Source: Biscogniauxia marginata (taxonomy: Eukaryota; Ascomycota; Sordariomycetes; Xylariales; Xylariaceae). Taken from it: a stretch of 64,000 nt of DNA. The number at the start of each line of letters is the position of its first letter. The first letter of the stretch is position 1. Under the pieces are notes generated by a model. That model did not search any database. It had not been told where the DNA came from and saw nothing but the letters and a program-made list of their open reading frames with translations. The stretch spans positions 1 through 64,000 of the forward strand of contig MU404184.1 of NCBI GenBank assembly GCA_022695795.1. The letters are read 5' to 3'. The position numbers and the translations under genes are program-made. Shown here piece after piece: positions 44,746 to 56,590 of the stretch.

Positions 44746-47700
44746 ATTTTATGTTTTTAAGGGGTATTCACTTTCTTATAAACTTAGAAAACCTAAGCAC
44801 GCTATCTTCGAACTATGCCCGGACTTCATATCGCTAGTGTCTCGCAATCTGCGTTTTCAAATTGGCATGGGGATGTTTTATGCTCATTGAACTTTCAAGA
44901 TCGTCGTTTAGTGTGCACTGATCTATAAGCTCCTCAAAGGCAACTTAACGACAATGGGTACTACTTATCAACTATCGTATCTTTGTTTCCTGTACCTAAC
45001 CGTAGGATTGTGAACTCGCCCCGTGTTGCGGAAAGCATCCCAGTTTAATACGTATTTACATGACGAGTAACTTCAATAAAGCTAAAACAAGCATTGCCAA
45101 CAACGGTCTATTAGCTTGTCTGATTTGCGACTTCACCATACAATCACAGTGGGGAGGGGGGACGGTTACGCGTCCACCCCCCACATAGAGCCTTGCGGTA
45201 CCGTTTAGTGTAGGTCCATGTCAATCAGAAACAAGAGTTAACTGGTCGAAAATCATCAGCCAGCAAGACCTCTCTACTGCTTTACACTACAAGAATAATT
45301 GCCACTAAAATAAACGCCGGTATTGGAAAGGTACTACTTCGTACGTCCGTACTTACATTAGTTTCAATAGAAGAGTGTTTGTTTATGTACCTATGCTGAC
45401 CCAGCTGTGCTATAATATATTTAGCACGGACACTTTATTACCTCAGACAATTCGAAGGGTAGAGATTAGTTAGTAAAGTACCCTAGGTAGGTAGGTAATG
45501 ATAATATTAATAATGGAGAATTAGGGAGGGGGGTGTGGGAATGAGATCTTAGTGTAGCATCAACCCGCCTCTGGTAATGCACTAAGATGTCGGTACCAAG
45601 AAAGGGGAGCAAGAAAAAAGTCAGAGCCAAGTTCGTCAGGGAAGGTTCACCAGTCCAGCCATCCCGTTTTGGATCGTAATGACGTTTGTCGAGTTCCAAC
45701 GTTATACTCGAGTTGGCCTGTGCCTCTCTATCTCTCCTTACTATTTGCAAATCTCCGTCAATCTAATTCCAGCCTCCAGAAGATAATGATTCAGCTTTTT
45801 AGTTCACGTCACTCGAATCAGCAAGCCACGGCTTTCCTTCTCGGGTGTTTCTTCTGTCTTCGGTACCTACATACTTATATAACCGCGTAGGTGCTATACA
45901 CTCTAGTTCCTGATAAGAATCGTATAAGGTAGGTAGGTATGCTTCCCACCCCACAACAGCCTCAGAGAAGTGTTCGTTTATTTCTCTCATCATCATCCCA
46001 ACCCCAACCCTCCTTGCTAGGTACTACTTAAGGAACCATGATTCTGTTCCGCTGGGCTCCGGATATCGTGAGATGCAGCCATTGGTCAACCTGGAGGAAC
46101 GGGTGACCGCGATCCAAGCAGCCTGTCTAGGTATTCTCCCGACATCCTTGGCACGCTCTACACCCCTCCTCCAACGGTGTATGGCCTAAAGACGTCGTAA
46201 TGTGCCTAATAGCTGGGCTAATTGGCCGGCGCTAAACACGATTGGTCGAGCCTAGTGTTCCCGAAAATCTCTACTTGCCGCAATTATTACGCAGTAACTG
46301 AGTGACAGTAGATGACAGCCCGTGGATTTAACCCCGATGAAGAACCTAGGACGACCACCCCGAAACCATATCAACGGACTGAATCATTAACTGGGGGTTG
46401 TTGCTGCACGACTCGGTCGGGGCGAGCAGCGATCGGGCATATCACGACTCAGCTCACGGCTAATATAGACTTCGCAGCGCCCGAAGCACTTGTCGTTGCA
46501 TTGGCATTTTTAGGTTTTGTCAACCCGCTGTGAGTCTTATCAACCTAAACTTTAGGTCAGATGAATTCACAGACGAGGTCCATGTAGGATTGATGCCATC
46601 GTGGCCGCTGCCAAACCTCCTACGCCCTCCATTCCCAAGAAACGTGTTCTCGTTATGTTTGAGAGAATTGATCGGAGAGGAAGTTAAGACAATCCTCCAC
46701 CAAAATGATCGGCGCTGCCTTGTCATCATCACAATTACCTAGGGTCGTATCGCCCGGCGGTTCCTCCGTACCCAGCCAGAGTTTATCGGAATTAGACTAT
46801 GATCGTAGGCGCGAGTCACGAAAATCGGTCCATCGAGGGCTGAATATTGCTGGAATCTCTCGTACGTTTCCGAATCCTTATCTAAAGACATTCCATTCTT
46901 GAATATATTGGGCCTTGAACTTGACGATCGAAGATAAGTGTGTGGGCAGATACCATTCCCATTCTCCTACCAATGAGATAAGGGGCAGCACCACCACAAT
47001 ACGCAAGTAGGTACCTAGGTTAGTATCTATGTAGTGGATGTCTTTCTTGGACTATTCGTACGTTGATTGATCATCGAACAATGGCACCGGAGCCTCAATG
47101 ACCGTCTTACTGCCCACCACGGTAATCACCCAACCCGAAACACAGCGAGATCGCCAAAGACCAGATATGTTTCTTTCATGGGCTGACCTCTGTTTCCATA
47201 CCTTGGCACTGGGGTTTTGCCTCCCTTCCCGGTGGACATCCAACTCCGCGATTTGATATTCGTGGAGTTCCTTTCCTGCGCGGGCAGGCCCGCCGTGGTA
47301 GACCCGATCGACATGCCGGCGTTTAAATATGAAACACAAACACCTTGAAGGAGTTTCCGAATCAACACCTAACACGCCATCAATAGATCATCCGACGGTT
47401 CATCCCTTGTCCAATGCTAGGTAAGACCCGCCAGACTACATTGAGTAGGCGTTTTTACCTATACTTGTCGCCAGTGAGCACGTAAGACAGATATGAAATG
47501 CGAGCTCCGGTCTGTTACTGAGAAATTAAGCCGCGCAGCCGGCCGCGAAATTAGAAGGCATCTTTAGCTTACCTCACTCGCTCCGAGTTAGCTTGACGTT
47601 AACGAGTTGAATCGGCAAGCAGGGTTTGGATCTTGCTCGTTCCCCATCTTGTTAGCCTCCCATTTCGTTAATTATTATATCAACGCTCGCGCCGTCTACA

Positions 47701-47799
47701 TACGGAGGCTCCATGTTGCGTCATGAACGAGGAGCTATCTATCTTTCTATCTCAGCACAACATAAGGACGCTGCTTCGTTCGACGGGACGACAAAGAAC
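44746..47799. other. 3-kb gene-poor stretch, no gene supported
   Basis: Normal composition, but only short overlapping frames without domains (the longest, about 107 codons, at 47052-47375 on the minus strand, is not recognisable). It contains several TAGGTA/TACCTA clusters (45482-45497, 45926-45940, 47008-47020) and a GC-rich inverted repeat at 45149-45184. It could hold decayed genes or non-coding RNA; nothing can be supported. Confidence 0.5.
45149..45184. repeat. GC-rich imperfect inverted repeat
   Basis: GTGGGGAGGGGGGACG (45149-45164) and CGTCCACCCCCCAC (45171-45184) can pair around a six-base loop, with one mismatch or bulge. No gene ends here and no T-run follows, so a terminator role is not indicated. 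Confidence 0.6.
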
Positions 47800-48340
47800 T
47801 ATATATAGTAAGTGGAAAAATTATCGTAAAATTGTAAATAATCACCTTAATTACCCTAATTAACTTCACCACCTTATTTATTTAAAGTAACTTTAAATTT
47901 TTAATTTTTAAATAAGTACTATTAAAATAAGGCTTTTTAATAATATTATTTTTATTTAACTTAATATTTAATATATTATTTATTTATATTAATAACGGTT
48001 TAAAATTTAGTATAAGGTAATTAGTTATAAAAAAGTTAATTACTTTATATAATAAGATTAAAGCTTTAAATTTTATTTTTATAAATAAAATCGTTAACCT
48101 TTTAAGTTATTAATATAATAATAATAAAATACCATTATAATAAAATCACTTATTTATCGACTTTATTAACTTTTTTAATAATTTATTTTTAAATTTATTT
48201 TAAACTTTAATTATTATATATATAAATAATTTAAATGATTTTTTATTAATTTTAAAGTTTATTAAATAAAAATGTTTCTTATAAAAATTTTTAATAAAAT
48301 GAAAATCGAGGGAATATAATTTCATTTTATTTTAAATGTA
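47800..48340. repeat. AT-rich block with a fragment of LTR family 2
   Basis: AT-rich sequence; the segment about 48045-48145 matches the 3' half of the solo LTR 48567-48850 and the fragment at 1311-1410 (AAATAAAATCGTTAACCTTT, ACCATTATAATAAAAT). No gene. Confidence 0.7.
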
Positions 48341-49069
48341 ACATATTATATAAGCGAGTAAATAAAACAAGTTTATAAACGAAATAATTTTTATATAAAA
48401 TCGAGTTTTTTAAAATTTTATAATTTTCCACGTAAAAATCGGAAAACTTTCAACCTTTTTTTTATAATTATATAATTATATAATTTAATTAAAAGTAAAA
48501 TTTAAAAAAATTTAATATTAAAATATATAAAAATAAAACGCGTAAAAACTAAAATTATAATAAAACTATTATAAAGGGCTAGCTAGTTATAAGGTGGTTA
48601 AGTTAACTATTATATATGTAATATAAGACGATAAAAGGGGTACAACGTTATATAAGGATTAGATCTATAAAAAGGAGCCTTAATAAGGCTTTAAAAGCTA
48701 GGCTCTTCATTATTAATACATCACCTTTTTTCACCTTTATATATTCGTATCAATATAATAAAATTAAAGCCTTAAATTTCACTTTTATAAGTAAAATCGC
48801 TGACCTTTTAAGGTTATTAACGCGACGGCTTATAAAGTACCATTATAATAAAAACATATAAACCTTTTTACGTATTTTTATATATATTTAATTTTCTATT
48901 TTTTTGAACTTTATTTTAAATAAATTATATAATTATATAATTAAAAGAAAATATTTGAAATTTCTCCGATTTTTATATAAAAAGTTATAAATTTTTCAAA
49001 AAAGTCGATTTTATATAAAAACCTATTTTATTTATAAGTTTGTTTTATTTACTTATTTATATAATACGT
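48341..49069. mobile_element. Foldback element, copy 4, interrupted by a solo LTR
   Basis: The left end ACATATTATATAAGCGAGTA is the inverted match of the right end ACTTATTTATATAATACGT. TA flanks it (48339-48340 and 49070-49071). The solo LTR 48567-48850 plus one target duplication splits it; the remainder is about 440 bp, matching copy 5. Confidence 0.82.
48567..48850 (+). mobile_element. Solo LTR, family 2
   Basis: Starts TATTATAAAGGGCTAGCTAG and ends ACCATTATAATA (probable TG...CA with both ends mutated). AAAAC flanks both sides (48562-48566 and 48851-48855), a 5-bp target duplication. The 284 bp are less AT-rich than the surroundings. A TATA-like TCTATAAAAAGGAGCC near 48667 followed by AGGCTCTTCATTATTAATAC resembles an LTR promoter and start region. 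Family fragments lie at 1311-1410 and 48045-48145. Confidence 0.83.
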
Positions 49070-49073
49070 TATA

Positions 49074-49517
49074 ACGTATTATATAAGCGAGTAAACAAAA
49101 TAAGCTTACGAATAAAATGGGTTTTTATATAAAATCGACTTTTTCGAAAATTTATAACTTTACGCGTAAAAATCAGCAAAGTTTTAAACTTTTCTTTTTT
49201 TAATTATATAATTATATAATTTAATTAAACTAAAAATAAAAAAAAATAAAAAGTAATATATATAAAGAAATATGTAAAAAGGTTTATTCGTTTTATTATA
49301 ATTTTAGTTTTTACGCGTTTTTTTTTCGTGTTTTTCACTTTTTAATTTTTTAATTTTCATTTTAATTAAACTATATAATTATATAATTAAAAAAAAAGGT
49401 TTAAAACTTTTCCAATTTTTATATGTAAAGTTATAAACTTTTTTAAAAAAAGTCGATTTTATATAAAAAACCATTTCGTCCGCGAGCTTGTTTTGTTTAC
49501 TCACTTATATAGTACGT
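49074..49517. mobile_element. Foldback element, copy 5
   Basis: The left end ACGTATTATATAAGCGAGTA is inverted relative to the right end TTACTCACTTATATAGTACGT. TA on both sides (49072-49073 and 49518-49519). Arms are close to 200 bp and include ATAAAATCGACTTTTTCGAA and AACTTTACGCGTAAAAATC. It lies directly beside copy 4, separated only by TATA. Confidence 0.88.
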
Positions 49518-49519
49518 TA

Positions 49520-51040
49520 ATTATTTAAATTAATAATATATTAAATTATTATTATTTTTTCGTAAAACGTAAAATTTTAAGTATTTAAATTTATAATTAA
49601 TTATATAAATATATTATTATTTCGCTTTTTTAATATTATATAAAAAATATTATAAAATATTATTAATTTATAATAACTTATTTTTAAATAATATTATTTA
49701 TATTTAATTATATAAGTTATTCGAGTTTTTATTAATATTATTAAGTTTTAAAATAAATTAATTAATATTTTTTTTATTTTAAAAAAACATATAAATATAA
49801 TTTTACGTGTTTTAATAATAATAATAATAATAAATATATTATTTATAAATTAATTAACTTAAACTACGTATTAAAAAATTAAATACTTAATATAAAAAAG
49901 GTAATCGGTTTTTAAAATGTAAAACTAAAAAAAACGATTTAAATAATAATAATTAATTAATTTTAATATCGTGTAAATGTTTTTTAATAGTTAAAACTAC
50001 GAAAATTATAAAACACGTTATTTATAAAATTTAATAAATCGTTATTATATTTATATTATAAAAAACTTTTTAATTAATTTTATAAAAACATTTATTATTA
50101 TAATAATTATTTCGAATATATAAATTAAATTTCGCGTAATTAAATTAGTTTTTTTAATTTAAAAAAGTTATTATTATATTATTTATATTTATATAAATAA
50201 TATTTTTTTTAATTTTAATATAATATATATATTTTAAAAAGTTAAAATATTTATAATTTAATTATATTATAAATAAAGTTAAAAAACATTAAAAAGTTTT
50301 TTATAAGTATTATAAATATTTATAATTAACTTATAAAAGTTATTTTAATATTAATATATAAAGTATTTTTATTATAAGATAAAATTACTTATTTTCGAGA
50401 ATAAACTATATTTTTAATAAGTAATATAAAACTAAAAATAAATAATTATAAATAAAAGAATTACTTAATATAAAAAAAGTAATTTTATAAATTAAAAAAG
50501 ATAATATTATTATTAATAATAAAAAGAAGGCGTTTTAAAAAAGTAATAACTAAACGAAAATAAAATAATATATATAATTAAATTAAATATAATACGTATA
50601 TTTATATAATAAATAAAAAGGTATTTCATAATTTAAATTTTAAGAAGTTATAATTAATTTTATTTATTATTAATTTTTATTTCAATTTTAAAGGGTTTTA
50701 ACTTAAAAAATATAATAAATTAATCGATTTAAATTACGCGTTAAAAATTAAAAAAGACGATTCGAATAATAATAATTATTAATTAATTTTAATATTATAT
50801 AAATGTTTTTTAATAATTAAAATTATAAAAGTTATAAAAATTAATTTACTCGTTTATATAATTTATTTATTTATAAAGTATATTAATAATAAAATAATTA
50901 ATTTATAATTTAATTATTATAAATAATATTAAAAACTTAAAATATATTATATAATATTTAAATATCATTTTTATAAGTTATATATAAATAAGATACATTA
51001 TAAATTAATATGGCTTAATTAATATAATAATTAAATCTGG
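49520..51040. repeat. AT-rich block with a partial copy of the 2-kb inverted-repeat element
   Basis: About 50018-50850 runs parallel to about 11948-12870 (for example TATTTCGAATATATAAATTA then TTTCGCGTAATTAAATTAG at 12030-12070 and again at 50110-50150). A second stretch resembling the element's right terminal repeat is at about 49860-50005, so the copy is rearranged. No clear outer ends. Confidence 0.75.
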
Positions 51041-52935
51041 ATTTTATCGAGAAACTTTTCGTTTTAAGTTTAATGTCTTGGCATATGCCTGGCTATTAGC
51101 TAGATAAAACGTGTGAAGCTCGGTTTATAAAGAACACGAAAAGCATCTTTATAACCTTGTTTCTCAGTCGCCTCGCTCCTGGGCATTTCCTGAATAACAG
51201 ATGAAAGAGGCTCTAGACTTCTCAGACTCTAGATAAGCGCCGCGTCTCGCTTGTGCTATTTGGAAGGATAATGATTATTGATAGTGTTTGAAGATAAGTT
51301 CGCGTGCGCCTTGAGCTTGGGAAACCAGGAGTGAAGCTGCTCTCTACTAATCCTGCGTTAATGCCGAAGGGCCTCGATTTAGTCAAGACTTTCTGGAGGT
51401 GCTATAAAAACACCCAATTACAAAAAGTGGCTTTGACTCTACAGTACCACAGACAAACATTGAAAAGGTACCTTATATATACCGATAAAAATACCTAAAT
51501 CGGGGTCGCGCATTTTGGTCACTAACATTGACTCGGTGTCAGGTAGGCAAGGCAAACCTTACCCTTGCCGACCCGATATCACGTTCGGTGTTTATTTCTA
51601 TTTTTAGCACTGTCACACATTGAAGAATATTCGTATATATTTGCTTATTAAGACTAACCAGCGGGTTACACGAGGCGAGAATTTCCAACATCCTATCTCT
51701 AGTGCCACCTTTACTCCTCGCCTCCATTTAGCTCGTGTTGGTGGCGAAGAACGTACAATAGAAGAAACAAGTATAGGAGGACAAGGCTCGAGTTGATCCG
51801 TTTCTGCCTGGGCATCAATTATTGCTTAACATCTTGCGTAGAATAGGTAGTTTTATTAGTTACATATATTCGCAGTTTTGCGTGGATTAGGAGACATGCT
51901 CCATACTAGCAATTTAGAGGAATATTTCTTCTCTATCGCGGAAGCCCTCGGGTAGTGAAAGCTTCATTACTACGAGACTAGAGACCGGCGCCGATTCTTA
52001 GACTGTACTTCGGCGAATTTACATCGACGTATCGAATAGTCATGCTTAGAGTTCAGTGGATGAGTGCCTGACTACATATTCTAGATGATAGTTGAGTAGG
52101 TTCATTTACAGTAACGGACTATTCCATAAAATGGGATATTCTATGTCTTATGCTTGCTTATTGGCTGCGAATCGTGCATACGTGCTCCCTACCTACATGC
52201 CAATAGGTCAGTAGGCATCTATAACCATGGGAACCAAGTCCAACTACATACACTAAGACCGAATTTTCATGTGATGGCAGGTCGAACACTAAAGTCCTGT
52301 CAACTCAATAGCAACATAGGGCAATATACTATAAAAATACGCCAGTATACTATCAACAAGAGAATCGAAAAGCATGTACCAAATTGACCAGTCCTTTTCA
52401 GGCAGAAAAACATTGTACTTCGCGACGACAGCGCAATGCACAGCTGCGTCCTCGTATATGATATGGCCTGCCACAAGTTGTCCCAAAACGCGTGGAAATG
52501 TACGTTACACCAAGATAAATCCTGGAAGATTCTCATCGTATTGCATCGTCATCATCGTCATCAATGATTCGTCATACATCCTCAATGCAGTCTATCGCCC
52601 CAAAATCCCCAAACCCCAAACCCCAACTGCTCACCACACGCTAACAAGCACAAACGATCCGCAACCTGCAGGACCCTATAATGCTAATTCATTGTTGCCG
52701 TGCCACGCCTATGCACCGTTTCTGAAATGACACATCCCTGATGATTAATGGTCCGGCTCATCACCGGAAGCCATGAAAGATAACGTGACAGCTGGTGCCC
52801 CCTTTTCACCTGTCCCTGTCATAATCGGTTTTAGCAACCCGTTCAAAATTTTCTATAGAGATGCCCGGTTTGGAGATCGTCGTACAAAAGCCCCAGGAAG
52901 ATAATAGTGACGATCGGATATGCAAGTGGTATGTG
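51041..52935. other. Intergenic, no gene supported
   Basis: About 1.9 kb of ordinary to moderately AT-rich DNA. Only short frames without domains. The right end probably holds the 3' untranslated region of the minus-strand gene at 52936. Confidence 0.55.
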
Positions 52936-54189
52936 TTATCTGACGACGCCAACCCTACCTTCCTCTAAACATCTTCGCTTCCCCAAAATCATGTCGCCCG
53001 AGCAGTCCGACTCGCGGTCTTCGGAGAAGCTTGCGTTGAAAACTTCTGAGAGAACCTCTCTTCTGCGCTTGGGCGATGTCGACTCGGGTACCGGTGTCAG
53101 CTCGTCCTCGTAAGTATCCATAGGGACGCCGTCAAAATCGCCAACGACGTCTCTGCCTAGCGCTCTGCCCAGACGTTCCTTAAGACCGAGGACCGGCCAT
53201 ATCGGAACTTGTGCGTACTCAACCTTGATCTGCGTGTCTCCCCTCGGTGCCTTGTTGGGTTGGTGGAACATTGTGAGAGTTGCTGCAGGGATGGTCCCCG
53301 TATAGACGATGAAAGCATTTTCCTCTTCCGATACGGTCAACACGCGAACCTTGACGTCCCTTGGTGCAAACCCAATTCCATTGGCCATGTCGGCATAGAC
53401 GGACTGCTGGGCCATAGCTACCATGACGGCAACAAAGTAGGCATCCTCGTCGAGGTTCCTTGGTATCAGACCCCTCGATCGAAGCATCTGTAACCGATGA
53501 ACAGGTCCGTTGTATGACCTGTTCGGCCCGCTCAAAATGCGGAAGCAATTTCGTCTGACGTGGTTGAGATGGCTCCGGCTGATGTAGGCTAGTATCGGCG
53601 CGTCACTGGAGACATTGACGGTCATGGAAGCCATCAACTGACTCGCGGCCCGACTCGAAGTCCAGGTGGTAGCTGAATCAAACGACATTGCGCTCGTGTC
53701 CGGGTGTCTCCACACGGCCTGACAGCGGACGGCCTTCGCGTAGAAGCGAGGGCCGAATCGCAGGTCGATATCTGCACATGCCTTCGGTCGCGACAGGTGA
53801 TTCGGGAACAAGACAGAAAGTATGTTCTTCATTGCGCGATTCTTGGTCATTATAGGCTTCGAGCCGTCAGACGACACGAGGATGTCCAGGCTACTGCCTA
53901 CATTGACCACCGTTGGCGGCGCCCTTGGAGAACGTCGAGGAGAGGTTGTTGTGGACGGCGTTGGCATCTTCTGCGCGGGGAGCTGGACGAAACGACAACC
54001 GAGCAATCGCGTATGTAGGTCAGTCCAGCAGATGGGCAGGACGTAAAGAGAGGTGCCAGAATGATCGTGCAAGATATCATAGAGGGACCCTAGCTCCGGC
54101 ACGAGATACTTCCGTCGTATCCTCTTAGGCTTCAGATCCGTCCTTGATACACTTGCTGGCTCCATTGTTGACGTGTGTGCTGTTCCCAT
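52936..54189 (-). CDS. Conserved fungal protein of unknown function
   Basis: One open frame of 417 residues from ATG (MGTAHTSTMEPAS) to stop, in good coding composition. No named domain recognised. Features: basic N-terminus (DLKPKRIRRKYLVP), a Ser/Thr/Pro/Arg-rich linker at about 75-95, a structured middle with SSLDILVSSDGSKP and NRAMKNILSVLFPN, then YFVAVMVAMAQQSVY, FIVYTGTIPAATLTMF and a conserved-looking YAQVPIWPVLGLKERLGRALG. A putative nuclear-type basic stretch SPKRRREVL (about 371-379) precedes an acidic/Ser tail. No transmembrane segment or signal peptide. I believe similar proteins are common in Sordariomycetes without assigned role. Divergently oriented to ARPC3 with 1.1 kb between the starts. 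Confidence 0.75.
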   Translation of the reverse strand: MGTAHTSTMEPASVSRTDLKPKRIRRKYLVPELGSLYDILHDHSGTSLYVLPICWTDLHTRLLGCRFVQLPAQKMPTPSTTTSPRRSPRAPPTVVNVGSSLDILVSSDGSKPIMTKNRAMKNILSVLFPNHLSRPKACADIDLRFGPRFYAKAVRCQAVWRHPDTSAMSFDSATTWTSSRAASQLMASMTVNVSSDAPILAYISRSHLNHVRRNCFRILSGPNRSYNGPVHRLQMLRSRGLIPRNLDEDAYFVAVMVAMAQQSVYADMANGIGFAPRDVKVRVLTVSEEENAFIVYTGTIPAATLTMFHQPNKAPRGDTQIKVEYAQVPIWPVLGLKERLGRALGRDVVGDFDGVPMDTYEDELTPVPESTSPKRRREVLSEVFNASFSEDRESDCSGDMILGKRRCLEEGRVGVVR

Positions 54190-55293
54190 TGAGGCAGCGG
54201 GGGCCGGGATGAGATCTGAGATGGATCAGCTTTAATTAAAATAGCAGCAGGATTAGGACATGTCATAGAAAATTTGGCGAGGGTCGGATGAACTAAATAT
54301 GTTGTAAGGCTACTCACATCCTGGTCAGAATTTGGCGATCTACAGGCTTGGTTCGGGCTTGGGTTGTAGAAAGTTGTGATGTGCGACAACGGGGTTGCGA
54401 GATGGGTGCGCCACAATTCTCTCCAAAAACACGACCAGGGTGGCTGACTTTTTTGCTCAAGACAACAATAATAGGCACCTAATCAAGGCCTGGATGGAGG
54501 GGAGTTGAAATCAAGCCGCGGGTGATGCAAGATAAGTATGCGACGGCGGTGAGACGTATCTCAAAACCAGGCGGCAAGAGAGATAACGAGAGTGGTGGGA
54601 GGAGTTTTGGGGCGTGAGAGAAGAAGACGCGACTTGGGAGGGGGGCCTTTTAATTTACTTGGCCCGCCGCAGGACTGAGGACAAGAGACATAAATGCGAC
54701 AGTCGCGCGAGCTCAGGTGACTCCGATTATGCCGCTGGAACCCTTTTCTTACCTAATAAACCAATCCCGCCAGGCTCCAGCAGGTAAAGAGTTAGGTACC
54801 TGCTACCTGCCAGTGGTACCTAGCTACCACTCGGAGCGTGCCACACAACTTAGCATGAACGGACGGAGCTTCGCCACATCCGACGTGGCAGAGGTCGTAT
54901 CTGGTAGGTACTTAACCCGAATTGGATGGTATGCAACAAAGGCTGCTAGCCCGATATGGGCTTAGCATTGAAACCGGAGAGGCCTGCCCGGAATTCAAAG
55001 GTACCTAACAGCAGCTAGAGAGAGCCGGCGTTTCCCCGCGAGGAAAGTGACGTCTCTCGCTAACAATTTCGGGACGTCCGCCTCAAGCCTCACGAGGGAA
55101 GCCCCTCCAGCAGAACAGACGCTACCTAGCTTACCTTACCTACCTGGTAACCTACATACCTGGGCTTAAGTCGCCTAACGAGAGCTTCATCACTCTCCAA
55201 CTTTACCCGCCCAGCCGAGCTAGAAACCTGTCTGTAGATTCATAGCAGCGTTGTTGAGAACCACTGGGAGTCGGTGCCTTCTACCTTGACAAG
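54190..55293. other. Divergent intergenic region between the unknown gene and ARPC3
   Basis: About 1.1 kb that must hold both promoters, since transcription runs leftward from 54189 and rightward from 55294. It contains several TAGGTA/TACCTA clusters (54794-54835, 54903-54911, 55125-55162) and a CCAAT word near 54760. No gene. Confidence 0.55.
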
Positions 55294-56237
55294 ATGCCGG
55301 TATGTTTTGTTTGTCTCCTCTTCGTCTCGGAAATCATCCGATCATAGACGATACCGCCATTCCTATCTCATAGGTATCGTCCACGTTCCGACATGCCATC
55401 ATCCAGCGGCCTTCTTCCAAGAGAAAGAAGAAGAAGAAAACAAGAAGCATCCCAAACTGACGGACACCTTGTCTCTTCCAGGCGTACAATTCCATGTTCA
55501 ACACGGACCCCAACATCCCCCGTCTGATTGGGAACTTCCCTCTGTTGCCCCTGCGCACCAAGACCCGGGGTCCCGCGTACACGCTGCCGTTCCCAAGCCC
55601 GCCGCTGCCGGCTCACGAGTCGCCCGACCCCGATGATCAGTCATACGACATCCTCGACGAGGTGCTCTCGCTTTTCCGTGCCAACACATTCTTCCGCAAC
55701 TTCGAAATCCAGGGCCCTGCCGACCGCCTGCTAATCTATGGCATCCTTTTCGTGAGCGAGTGCCTCGGCAAGATCCGCCCCCACCACGGCGTGCGCGACG
55801 CTACGAAGGAGGTCCTCAACACCGCTCTTGACCTCAACTTCAGCATCCCCGGGGACCCGGGATTTCCTCTGAACCAGGTACGTCGGCGCTAGGGTTTGTC
55901 ATAGCGGACCGCGGTTGCTGGGTCAGGTGGTTGGCTGCGCATACATATGTCCATCTTGCTCTAGCTTGCATGATCTCGGGAACGATATATGAATAGCTAG
56001 AAATCAAGTATCCATGTAGATACTCGACGGAGTGCGTGCTAACTTGAATACTGCTAGATGTATGAGCCCCCGCGGGACCGACAAGACGCCGAGCAGCTAC
56101 GCCAGTACCTCTCCCAGGTGCGGCAAGAGCTGGCTTCGCGGTTATTGGCACGGGTATACGAGGAAGGAGGGGATGGAAAGCCGAGCAAGTGGTGGTTGAG
56201 CTTCACTAAGAGGAAGTTCATGGGCAAGTCATTGTAG
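55294..56237 (+). CDS. ARC18: Arp2/3 complex subunit 3 (ARPC3/Arc18)
   Basis: A structural subunit of the Arp2/3 complex that nucleates branched actin at endocytic patches. Three exons, 55294-55299, 55482-55877 and 56058-56237, give 193 residues. The first coding exon is only ATGCCG; the splice gives MPAYNSMFNTDPNIPRLIGN, the normal family start. Introns are 182 and 180 nt, long for this window, with GTATGT and GTACGT donors and TTCCAG and GCTAG acceptors. Family segments: FPLLPLRTKTRGPA, DILDEVLSLFRANTFFRNFEI, ADRLLIYGILFVSECL, IPGDPGFPLN and the C-terminal KPSKWWLSFTKRKFMGKSL. An in-frame ATG at 55494 is the fifth codon of exon 2 and could mislead start calling. Convergent with TRM6, 353 bp apart. 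Confidence 0.95.
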
Positions 56238-56590
56238 GAGTCACAAAAGGGAAGGGTTAGGGGTGATGAGAAACTTGGGGGAGACAAACCCCCGAGGGGG
56301 AAGATGCGATTAAAAGCTCGAATAGAACACGACCTGTCTATCTCTTGCGAGTATGGCGTTCATTGCACATTGACAAAAAATTGGTATAGCTCTTCTGTTC
56401 GCTTAGGCATGTGGAAAAGAGGCCATTTACATCTAAGGCAGATAGGCTAAATATATACATGACTGACTGTCAATGTATTAGATGAACAGCTAGCCAATAG
56501 TGCCATGCTCAGTCGGTGCCGGTCAAATCAATTAAACATGCCTCACCAACCCTGCGCCATGGGATACCGTAGTAGTATAAATAAACCCCT
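56238..56590. other. Convergent 3' region between ARPC3 and TRM6
   Basis: 353 bp between the two stop codons, holding both 3' untranslated regions. No gene or repeat seen. Confidence 0.6.

Noticed and set aside
47052..47375. 107-codon minus-strand frame in the gene-poor stretch
   Set aside because: No recognisable domain on either strand; could be a gene relic but the evidence is too thin.
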